Source: Gammaproteobacteria bacterium
GTDB taxonomy: Bacteria; Pseudomonadota; Gammaproteobacteria; Methylococcales; DRLZ01
Length of the DNA: 52,140 nt
Assembly (NCBI GenBank): GCA_022600935.1
Contig: JAHZJL010000020.1
Span: forward strand, 1 to 52,140
Direction: 5' to 3'
Position numbers and translations under genes: made by a program. The notes below the pieces were generated by a model. The model saw only the letters and a list, made by a program, of their open reading frames with translations, had not been told where the DNA came from and ran no database searches. Shown piece by piece: positions 45,682 through 52,140 of this stretch. Position 1 is the first letter of the stretch. Each line of letters opens with the position of its first letter.

Positions 45682-46938
45682 TCAGTTTTGATAAGCTTGT
45701 AATGTCATCCTAAAAAAATCCAGTGCTATGACAGCTGCCCGTATCTGTTGTCTGGCTTTGGAACCGCTCAAGCGACTTTGTAGTGTCTTGACCAAACCTG
45801 ATTGCTCATACACCACTGTCAGGATTACAACAGACTCCTGTTCTGAAACAGTCATATCACTCTCAATGTTCTGTACCGGCTCTTTCAACTGCAGTATCAC
45901 AAATTCAGAATTATTTTGTTGACTGGTTTGCTCTGCAATCCGGATTGCTGTTTGCTGCAATTTCTGAGCATCAGGCATTTCTGATGCATCGATTGAGAAC
46001 TGATTGCTCAACTGCTCCTCATGATTGATGACAACGGCTTGTTTTAACCAATCGACAGCTTGGCAATGTGCAGCAATCCGCCCTGCGCTGATTGTTTCGA
46101 TAACACTGACTGAAGCCTGATCGCTCTGCAACATCCGGCCAATGACTTCAACCAATCCCCCGCCAGGCTGTTCAATTCCGTCGATACTGAATACTGAAGA
46201 TCCGATGGACGATGCAAATTGATTCACGATCTCATCTCTTGATTGTTGAGGATAATCATTCGGGAATAACAATTTGGTCTGATTTTCCCAAGGATCAGCC
46301 CGATAGCTGAGGTTGACGGATTTCGGCAACTCCAAATGCTGTATTCTTTGTTGAATTTCTGACTCCCCAATATTCGCAGTCCTGATTACAACCAGTTGCG
46401 CCGGTTTTTGATTGAAGTGTTGACGCAATAACGGAGTGATTCGGTGCTGAAAAATCTGACGCATTTCATACGGCACACCAGGAACACAAAACAGCCAGCA
46501 TTGATTGATATACATAGCAAAACCTGGTGCAGTTCCCCAGGTATTATCCAGACGCATTGCACCATCCGGCAGCAACGCCTGTTTGCGATTGATTTCAGGC
46601 ATGACAGACTGTCTTTGACTGAAATAGGTTTGTATCTGTTGCAGCGCAACCGCATCTTCAAACAACGCACATTGAAACGCTGCGGACACAGCATCTGCTG
46701 TCAAATCGTCAGTGGTCGGACCCAACCCTCCACTGCTGATACAAACATCCGAGCGTTGTGTACAATCTTGTAATACTTGAACCAGATCATCAATTCTGTC
46801 ACCAACAGTGGTATGGCGAACCAGATTGAAACCTTTGTGGACCAGTTGTTCGGATAACCAGGCGCTATTGGTATCGACAATCTGCCCGGTCAATACTTCT
46901 TCGCCCTGAGCAATAATTTCTGCGGTTGGTAAATTCAT
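45682..46938 (-). CDS. CinA-like protein (MoCF-like domain plus degenerate C-terminal domain)
   Basis: The N-terminal MoCF_biosynth domain (about 1-170) has AEIIAQGEEVLTGQIVDTNSAWLSEQL and SSGGLGPTTDDLTADAV, and a middle region follows with VPGVPYEMRQIF. These place it in the CinA family. The C-terminal domain, normally an NMN deamidase with ESCTGG, here reads VIETISAGRIAAH and lacks the Ser-Cys-Thr part of that motif. The N-terminal domain family is linked to ADP-ribose pyrophosphatase activity in pyridine nucleotide recycling. The Met at 46938 is chosen; an ATG at 46944 is also possible. It is divergent from ubiK. Confidence 0.85.
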   Translation of the reverse strand: MNLPTAEIIAQGEEVLTGQIVDTNSAWLSEQLVHKGFNLVRHTTVGDRIDDLVQVLQDCTQRSDVCISSGGLGPTTDDLTADAVSAAFQCALFEDAVALQQIQTYFSQRQSVMPEINRKQALLPDGAMRLDNTWGTAPGFAMYINQCWLFCVPGVPYEMRQIFQHRITPLLRQHFNQKPAQLVVIRTANIGESEIQQRIQHLELPKSVNLSYRADPWENQTKLLFPNDYPQQSRDEIVNQFASSIGSSVFSIDGIEQPGGGLVEVIGRMLQSDQASVSVIETISAGRIAAHCQAVDWLKQAVVINHEEQLSNQFSIDASEMPDAQKLQQTAIRIAEQTSQQNNSEFVILQLKEPVQNIESDMTVSEQESVVILTVVYEQSGLVKTLQSRLSGSKARQQIRAAVIALDFFRMTLQAYQN

Positions 46939-47043
46939 GACCATACATCATAAATGTTATGTATCTGAAATGGAAAAATATTGATCTTGACGATTTCAAT
47001 TTCAGACTGGACCAGACTCTCAAATTCAGCTAAGCTTGAACAG

Positions 47044-47316
47044 ATGTTAGATCCTAATTCCATAGAAGATATCGCAAAAAAACTGACTGACTCATTACCG
47101 TCTGTCGGCCCCATAAAACAAGACATTGAAAGTGGATTTCAAACCATTCTGGCGGAGATGTTGAATCAGTTGAATCTGGTCAGTCGTGAGGAATTTGATG
47201 TCCAGACTGCTGTATTGACTAAAACCCGAACCAGGCTTGAGCAACTGGAAAAAACAGTCCGTGAACTCGAGCAAGCAAGCCAACCAGATACAACCAGTCA
47301 TTCATCACATTCCTGA
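47044..47316 (+). CDS. ubiK: Ubiquinone biosynthesis accessory factor UbiK (BMFP/YqiC family)
   Basis: The 90-residue protein matches UbiK: MLDPNSIEDIAKKLTDSLP at the N-terminus, LNLVSREEFDVQTAVLTKTRTRLEQLE as the conserved coiled coil, and a Ser/His-rich tail. UbiK binds UbiJ and helps aerobic ubiquinone synthesis; coiled-coil trimers can interact with membranes. The ORF is open back to 46981, but the family begins at the ATG at 47044. comM follows 42 nt downstream, as in Pseudomonas. Confidence 0.9.
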   Translation: MLDPNSIEDIAKKLTDSLPSVGPIKQDIESGFQTILAEMLNQLNLVSREEFDVQTAVLTKTRTRLEQLEKTVRELEQASQPDTTSHSSHS

Positions 47317-47358
47317 CTCAGGCTTACAGAGCCTATACATTCAATACGTTAAATCATT

Positions 47359-48870
47359 ATGGCTCTGGCAGTCGTATACAGTCGTGGAAAACTCGGCCTG
47401 GATGCGCCACTGGTGACGGTGGAAGTGCATCTCAGTAATGGTTTGCCAAGCTTTTCCATTGTCGGTTTGCCGGAATTAGCTGTCAAGGAAAGCAAGGATC
47501 GTGTGCGTGGCGCCCTGCTCAATTCACGGTTTGAATTTCCGGCCAAACGCATCACTGTCAACCTCGCTCCTGCTGACTTGCCAAAAGAAGGTGGCCGTTT
47601 CGATTTGCCAATAGCACTTGGCATCCTGGCTGCGTCCAGTCAAATCCGTGATGATGACCTGGGCCAGTTTGAAATTTTAGGAGAACTCTCACTAAGCGGT
47701 GAAATTCGTGGTGTATCCGGAATTCTACCAGTCTCCATTGCCACTGCTGCCGAGCAAAAAGGGTTGATTCTGGCTACAGCAGATGCAGACCAGGCGGCAT
47801 TGGTCAGCCAGGCCAGAATCTATCCAGCATCGCAATTACTGGAAGTCTGTGCTCACTTGAATCAAATTGAGCCGATTTCTCCGCGAAGCGGCCAACTTCC
47901 GCAACCCCAGAGCAGACAAAACCCATTCAATCTGGCTGATGTCACAGGGCAGTTTCATGCCAAACGAGCTTTGGAAATCGCTGCTACTGGTGGACACAAT
48001 CTGTTATTTATTGGACCGCCTGGCACTGGTAAATCCATGTTGGCCTCCCGCTTACCGTCAATTTTACCGGAACTTGATGATAACCAGGTATTGGAAACCG
48101 CCGCGATCTGGTCAGTCAGCGGCCTGCAGCGTCAACTTGATGATTGGCGCATCCCGCCATTCAGAGCTCCACATCACAGTGCATCAGCCCCTGCCCTGGT
48201 TGGCGGCGGCAGTGTCCCCAAACCAGGAGAAATCTCACTGGCACATAACGGCGTGTTGTTTCTCGATGAATTACCAGAATTCGATCGCAAGGTTCTGGAA
48301 GTGTTGCGCGAACCACTGGAAACCGGACAGATCAACATTGCCCGGGCCACGGCGCGCAGTGAATTCCCTGCCAGATTTCAGTTTATCGCAGCGATGAACC
48401 CCTGCCCCTGCGGTTATCTGGGTGAGGAATCAGGCCGCTGTCACTGTACATCTGCTCAGGTTCAACGCTACCGGTCAAGAATATCCGGACCGTTGTTTGA
48501 TCGCATTGATTTGCATGTTGAAGTTAAACGACTCCCAAAATCCGAAATGACCGGACACAGCAATGACAATGCTGAAACCAGCGCGAATATCCTGCAACGC
48601 GTGAAAATAACCAGGCAACGTGCACTAGACCGCCGCGGCTATCTCAACGCCCGTTTAACACCGGCACACATTAAATCTGATTGTGTAGTAGACAACGACA
48701 GTCAGCAGTTACTGGAACAGGCGATCGATACACTGGGGTTATCGCATCGTGCATTTCACCGTATTCTAAAAATAGCCCGTACAATTGCGGATATGGATGA
48801 CAAGAACCGCATTGAATCCCAACATATCAGCGAAGCCATCTCTTACCGGCGCCTGGACAGAAGTTACTGA
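47359..48870 (+). CDS. comM: ComM/YifB family Mg-chelatase-like AAA+ ATPase
   Basis: The 503-residue protein has the N-terminal ChlI-like domain (PSFSIVGLPELAVKESKDRVRGAL, VNLAPADLPKEGGRFDLP). The AAA+ core has Walker A GPPGTGKSML, Walker B GVLFLDELPEF and a cysteine motif in AAMNPCPCGYLG, and the Mg_chelatase C-terminal region follows (GYLNARLTP, LSHRAFHRILKIARTIADM). ComM is a branch-migration helicase that extends heteroduplex during natural transformation. With PilT/PilU nearby it supports competence, although no com uptake genes are in the window. Confidence 0.95.
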   Translation: MALAVVYSRGKLGLDAPLVTVEVHLSNGLPSFSIVGLPELAVKESKDRVRGALLNSRFEFPAKRITVNLAPADLPKEGGRFDLPIALGILAASSQIRDDDLGQFEILGELSLSGEIRGVSGILPVSIATAAEQKGLILATADADQAALVSQARIYPASQLLEVCAHLNQIEPISPRSGQLPQPQSRQNPFNLADVTGQFHAKRALEIAATGGHNLLFIGPPGTGKSMLASRLPSILPELDDNQVLETAAIWSVSGLQRQLDDWRIPPFRAPHHSASAPALVGGGSVPKPGEISLAHNGVLFLDELPEFDRKVLEVLREPLETGQINIARATARSEFPARFQFIAAMNPCPCGYLGEESGRCHCTSAQVQRYRSRISGPLFDRIDLHVEVKRLPKSEMTGHSNDNAETSANILQRVKITRQRALDRRGYLNARLTPAHIKSDCVVDNDSQQLLEQAIDTLGLSHRAFHRILKIARTIADMDDKNRIESQHISEAISYRRLDRSY

Positions 48871-48884
48871 GCGACAGAACAGCA

Positions 48885-49463
48885 ATGAATCAGCAAACAA
48901 CACGGTGTTACTGGGCCAGTCACGGCACTGAACGCGAGCGTATCTATCACGATACAGAGTGGGGTATACCGAACCATGACGATGCACACTTATTTGAAAT
49001 GTTGTTACTGGAAGGCGCTCAGGCCGGACTGTCCTGGGCAACGATTCTCAATAAACGCGCTGCATTCCGTGAGCACTACGATGCCTTCAACCCTGAACAG
49101 ATTGCTTGCTGGGATGACAAAAAAATACAACAACTCATGAATGAGCCATCAATCATACGCAACCGGCTGAAAATCCAGTCAGCAATCGACAATGCCAGGG
49201 CTTTTCTGGCAATTACAGAACAAACCGGTCGTTTTTCAGATTATATCTGGCAGTTTGTCAATGGCGAACCCATTATCAACCATTGGACAACCCATGCTGA
49301 TCTGCCCGCATACAGCGATAAATCCGAGCAAATGGCCAAAACTCTGCGTCAGGCCGGATTCAAGTTTGTCGGTAAAACAATCTGCTACGCCTATATGCAA
49401 GCTGTCGGCATGGTCAATGACCATACCACGGATTGTTTTCGCCATATCCAGTGCCAGAATTGA
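48885..49463 (+). CDS. tag: DNA-3-methyladenine glycosylase I
   Basis: Tag excises 3-methyladenine from alkylated DNA. The 192-residue protein has RCYWASHGTERERIYHDTEWG, FEMLLLEGAQAGLSWATILNKR and the C-terminal MQAVGMVNDHTTDCF. The zinc-binding Cys and His residues at the N-terminus (C9, H22) and in the NDHTTDC segment are present. The gene starts 15 nt after comM and may be cotranscribed with it. Confidence 0.95.
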   Translation: MNQQTTRCYWASHGTERERIYHDTEWGIPNHDDAHLFEMLLLEGAQAGLSWATILNKRAAFREHYDAFNPEQIACWDDKKIQQLMNEPSIIRNRLKIQSAIDNARAFLAITEQTGRFSDYIWQFVNGEPIINHWTTHADLPAYSDKSEQMAKTLRQAGFKFVGKTICYAYMQAVGMVNDHTTDCFRHIQCQN

Positions 49464-49660
49464 AGACAATCCATGCTGTTGATCGTGATTGATTCTGGTA
49501 AATTTCAAAATTGTATTATCCCACCACAAACCTACAAAAAAGCAGATTGTATAATCACCTCATATTCAACTGTTTGCCGACGTTTACACATTGTTCTGAC
49601 AATTCCCAAACACAAACTATCTGCAATGACCCAAGCAATCATCTTGGTTAACTGATCACT

Positions 49661-51670
49661 GTGCCTGATCTCAATCCACAACAACAACAAGCCGTCGAAA
49701 CCATTGACCGACCATTACTGGTACTGGCAGGAGCCGGTAGCGGTAAAACCCGTGTCATTACCGAAAAAATTGTTTACCTGATTCAACAGGGTTTAGCACG
49801 CAACCGAATTGCTGCGGTGACTTTCACGAACAAAGCCGCCCGTGAAATGCAGGAGCGCGTTAAAAAAAGCCTGAAGGGAAAACCAGCACGAGGGCTGCGT
49901 ATTTCAACTTTCCATACCCTGGGTTTGAATATGATCCGCCGGGAACGTGACTATCTGGGATTTCGGGAAGGGGTATCCATATTTGATGACCATGACCGGA
50001 CCACAGTGATCAAAGAACTGGTCAATCATGCCAAAGACCGCTATGACCCGGACAGTATCGATCTCTATCGACAGCAAATCAGTCAGTGGAAAAATGTGTT
50101 TCGGGAACCGTCTGCCGCACTCAAACAGGCTGAGGACTCAATCGAACATCAAATCGCCTTGCTGTATCGCGAATACAACCAGCAATTACGTGCATACAAC
50201 GCGGTAGATTTTGACGATTTAATCATGATGCCGGTTCTCCTGTTCCGTGATCATCCCCAGAGACTTGAGTACTGGCAAAACCGTATTCAGTATCTGCTGG
50301 TCGATGAATATCAGGACACCAATATTACCCAGTACCAACTTGTAAAACTGTTGGCCGGACCACAAGGCCGCCTCACCGTTGTCGGTGATGATGATCAATC
50401 CATCTATGCCTGGCGTGGCGCAGAACCGGAAAACATGTTGCGACTGACCGAGGATTTTCCGCGCCTGAGTATCATCAAACTGGAACAGAACTACCGCTCG
50501 ACCCAGCGCATACTCAAAGCAGCCAATCATCTGATCAAACACAATCATCATGTATTTGAAAAACGGTTATGGAGTGAACATGCCCCTGGTGCCATGTTGC
50601 GGGTTATCGACCAGGACGACGAGTCCGCAGAAACCCAGCAGATTGCATCGGAAATCATTCACCACCGGCTCCGCAACAACAATCGCTACCATGACTATGC
50701 CATCCTGTACCGCAGCAACCATCAGTCGCGCCTGTTTGAACGTGCGATGCGTGAACATAACATCCCTTACTATCTAAGCGGAAATACATCATTCTTCGCC
50801 TATGCCGAAGTTAAAGATGTACTGGCCTACTTACGACTCCTGGTCAATCACGATGACGACTGCGCTTTTCTGCGTGTCATCAATACCCCGCCTCGCGAGA
50901 TCGGCCAAAAAACCTTACTGGCTCTGGGTAATTATGCAAGACAGCGCAAAACCAGCCTGTTCAGCGCTTGTTTTGAAATGGGTCTGACACAACACTTGCC
51001 GGATCGGGCATTAACCAACCTGACCCGCTTTTGTGAGTGGATCGTTGATGTCGCAGACCGGGCAAATCGCGGAGATACTTTTGCGGTGATCGAAGATATG
51101 CTTGATACAATTAAATATCTGGAATGGCTGAAAGATAACGCCAACTCGGAAAAGTCAGCGGAACGCAAGGAAAAAAACGTCTTTGAACTGATCAACTGGC
51201 TGAAGCGCATCGCAGACAAGGCAGAACAGGAAAAACCGCTCAAAGACATCATCGCCGATATCATGCTGGTCGATATCCTGGAGCGCCAAAACGATGATGA
51301 AATACTGGACCGGGTCAGCCTGATGACTCTGCATGCAGCCAAGGGACTGGAGTTCCCTCATGTATACCTGGTCGGCATGGAAGAAGAACTGTTACCTCAT
51401 AAAAACAGTCTGGAACAGGATACGCTGGAAGAAGAACGGCGACTGGCTTATGTCGGCATCACCCGTGCCCGCCAAACACTCACCTTCAGCTATTGCAAAC
51501 AACGCCAGCGCTATGGCGAAACCATCGATTGCGAACCCAGCCGCTTCCTGTCTGAACTACCGGAGGACGACCTGGAATGGCGAGCCAAGGCTCCCGTTGA
51601 TCCGACTCAAGCCAAAGAACGCGGCAAAGCCAGCCTTGCTGGGTTAAAACAGTTACTCAGTGAAAGTTGA
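49661..51670 (+). CDS. rep: ATP-dependent DNA helicase Rep
   Basis: This 669-residue superfamily 1A 3'-5' helicase is the length of Rep rather than UvrD (about 720). It has LNPQQQQAVETIDRPLLVLAGAGSGKTRVI, FTNKAAREMQERV, LVDEYQDTN, VVGDDDQSIYAWRGA, LEQNYRST and, near the end, TLHAAKGLEFPHVYLVGMEE with YVGITRARQTL. Rep clears proteins ahead of forks and works with PriA-type restart. The GTG at 49661 is taken as the start because the conserved helicase motif begins immediately after it. Confidence 0.97.
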   Translation: MPDLNPQQQQAVETIDRPLLVLAGAGSGKTRVITEKIVYLIQQGLARNRIAAVTFTNKAAREMQERVKKSLKGKPARGLRISTFHTLGLNMIRRERDYLGFREGVSIFDDHDRTTVIKELVNHAKDRYDPDSIDLYRQQISQWKNVFREPSAALKQAEDSIEHQIALLYREYNQQLRAYNAVDFDDLIMMPVLLFRDHPQRLEYWQNRIQYLLVDEYQDTNITQYQLVKLLAGPQGRLTVVGDDDQSIYAWRGAEPENMLRLTEDFPRLSIIKLEQNYRSTQRILKAANHLIKHNHHVFEKRLWSEHAPGAMLRVIDQDDESAETQQIASEIIHHRLRNNNRYHDYAILYRSNHQSRLFERAMREHNIPYYLSGNTSFFAYAEVKDVLAYLRLLVNHDDDCAFLRVINTPPREIGQKTLLALGNYARQRKTSLFSACFEMGLTQHLPDRALTNLTRFCEWIVDVADRANRGDTFAVIEDMLDTIKYLEWLKDNANSEKSAERKEKNVFELINWLKRIADKAEQEKPLKDIIADIMLVDILERQNDDEILDRVSLMTLHAAKGLEFPHVYLVGMEEELLPHKNSLEQDTLEEERRLAYVGITRARQTLTFSYCKQRQRYGETIDCEPSRFLSELPEDDLEWRAKAPVDPTQAKERGKASLAGLKQLLSES

Positions 51671-51901
51671 CTGTTTTTATAAATCCACATGATCACCTAT
51701 TGTAATTAACATCTATTGTTTATCACAAGATGCGCAATCAACATAAAATTGATTTTTTCAAAGCCTGATTCGATTTCCACAAATAAAAAACGATTGGAGC
51801 CCAGTATTAAGTTTCAATTCCTCTATTTGGAGAATTCTCATATTAGAACAGTCAACTTGCTAAATATGCTAAAAGTTGTAATTCTTCATAAAAAGACATC
51901 A
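51671..51901. other. Intergenic region after rep
   Basis: AT-rich sequence of about 230 nt. A 65-codon plus-strand ORF (51716-51913) crosses it, but the composition is low-complexity and no ribosome binding site is visible, so no gene is called. Confidence 0.3.
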
Positions 51902-52096
51902 TTACACAAATAACCTCAACTGGCACAATAAAGTACTCAATAAATTCTGAAAAAACCCTGTAAATTTGAATTTTCCAGAATATTTGCCCAGTATTTCCTC
52001 ATAAAGAAGACTACAGACATCATAAATTAAATCAAATACATTCACTTCATTGCCTTTTGTACCATGTGCTTGTAATGTTGATAAAAAAGAACTAAA
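51902..52096 (-). pseudogene. Possible C-terminal fragment of a transposase, cut by an IS end
   Basis: A minus-strand frame of about 64 codons ends at a TAA (51902) and begins only in the IS200/IS605-like end sequence at its upstream side. The part next to the break reads SFLSTLQAHGTKGNEVNVFDLIYDV, which resembles the C-terminal tail seen in several transposase families. It has no start or ribosome binding site of its own. I cannot name the IS family. It may equally be the tail of another gene. Confidence 0.35.
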
Positions 52097-52140
52097 CAAC
52101 CACCAGCTAAAAGCTGGTGGGTTTAAGTTTCGGACTGAAA
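52091..52140 (-). mobile_element. End of an IS200/IS605-family element (partial, continues off the window)
   Basis: CCACCAGCT (52100-52108) and AGCTGGTGG (52112-52120) form a perfect 9-bp hairpin with an AAA loop. It is flanked by CTAAACAA on the left and GTTTAAGTTTCGGACTGAAA on the right. Subterminal hairpins with this kind of flank are typical of IS200/IS605 ends, where TnpA binds. Read on the minus strand the hairpin is followed by a GTTGTTTAGTTC-type terminus, so any tnpB would lie to the right and read leftward. Only the end is visible; no transposase gene falls within the window. Confidence 0.65.

Noticed and set aside
51716..51913. 65-codon plus-strand ORF after rep
   Set aside because: AT-rich, no ribosome binding site, no recognisable motif, and it runs into the convergent transposase-like fragment.
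1..52140. CRISPR array or prophage
   Set aside because: No regularly spaced direct repeats, cas genes, phage structural genes or integrase were seen anywhere in the window.

Overview
The window reads as chromosomal DNA from a free-living gammaproteobacterium of moderate to low GC. It carries gammaproteobacterial core genes in a Pseudomonas-like order: TPR protein-lolB-ispE-tRNA(Gln)-prs-rplY-pth divergent from hemA-prfA-prmC, yggS divergent from pilT-pilU, and metK-ahcY-metF-bioA-rsmE. I cannot name the genus from sequence alone. DsbB, LolB, lipoproteins and type IV pilus retraction ATPases indicate a Gram-negative cell with twitching motility and probably competence (ComM).

Region 1 (1-10.3 kb) is housekeeping. 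It holds tRNA-Tyr, peptidyl-tRNA hydrolase, ribosomal protein L25, PRPP synthetase, tRNA-Gln, the isoprenoid kinase IspE, the lipoprotein chaperone LolB and a large TPR lipoprotein. Glutamyl-tRNA reductase, RF1, the RF1 methyltransferase and a JAMM protease-like protein are transcribed the other way. An 82-nt near-perfect hairpin and a 60-residue one-helix membrane protein follow.

Region 2 (10.7-17.7 kb) is the most distinctive block. A WaaG-like GT4 glycosyltransferase is divergent from a tightly packed four-gene operon: two tandem polytopic proteins of the DUF2298/'YYY' type, a GtrA-family flippase and a GtrB/DPM1-like polyprenyl-phosphate sugar transferase. The last junctions overlap as ATGA. 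I infer a three-component envelope glycosylation system in which the paired YYY proteins replace the usual variable GtrC glycosyltransferase.

Region 3 (17.8-28.8 kb) is metabolic. It has glutamine-dependent NAD synthetase, a fatty acid desaturase, a patatin-like lipase and a repeat-containing lipoprotein with a C-terminal peptidoglycan-binding domain. RsmE, BioA, MetF, AhcY and MetK follow; an SAH riboswitch precedes ahcY and a strong terminator follows it.

Region 4 (29-38 kb) contains an rsd/algQ gene interrupted by one in-frame TAG, a GT2 enzyme coupled to a nucleosidase-like protein, YggS, PilT, PilU, DsbB and PriA. The priA upstream region has a perfect palindrome made of two consensus DnaA boxes.

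Region 5 (38-45.6 kb) holds an exported CAP-domain protein with a probable H-type-lectin-like C-terminus. It also holds a signalling locus: a REC-only protein, a soluble hybrid kinase with one dead and one live receiver plus an HPt, and a LuxO/NtrC-type sigma-54 activator. Together these could form a phosphorelay.

Region 6 (45.6-52.1 kb) encodes a CinA-like protein with a degenerate C-terminal motif, UbiK, ComM, Tag and Rep helicase. It ends at a hairpin characteristic of an IS200/IS605 end, next to what may be a truncated transposase.
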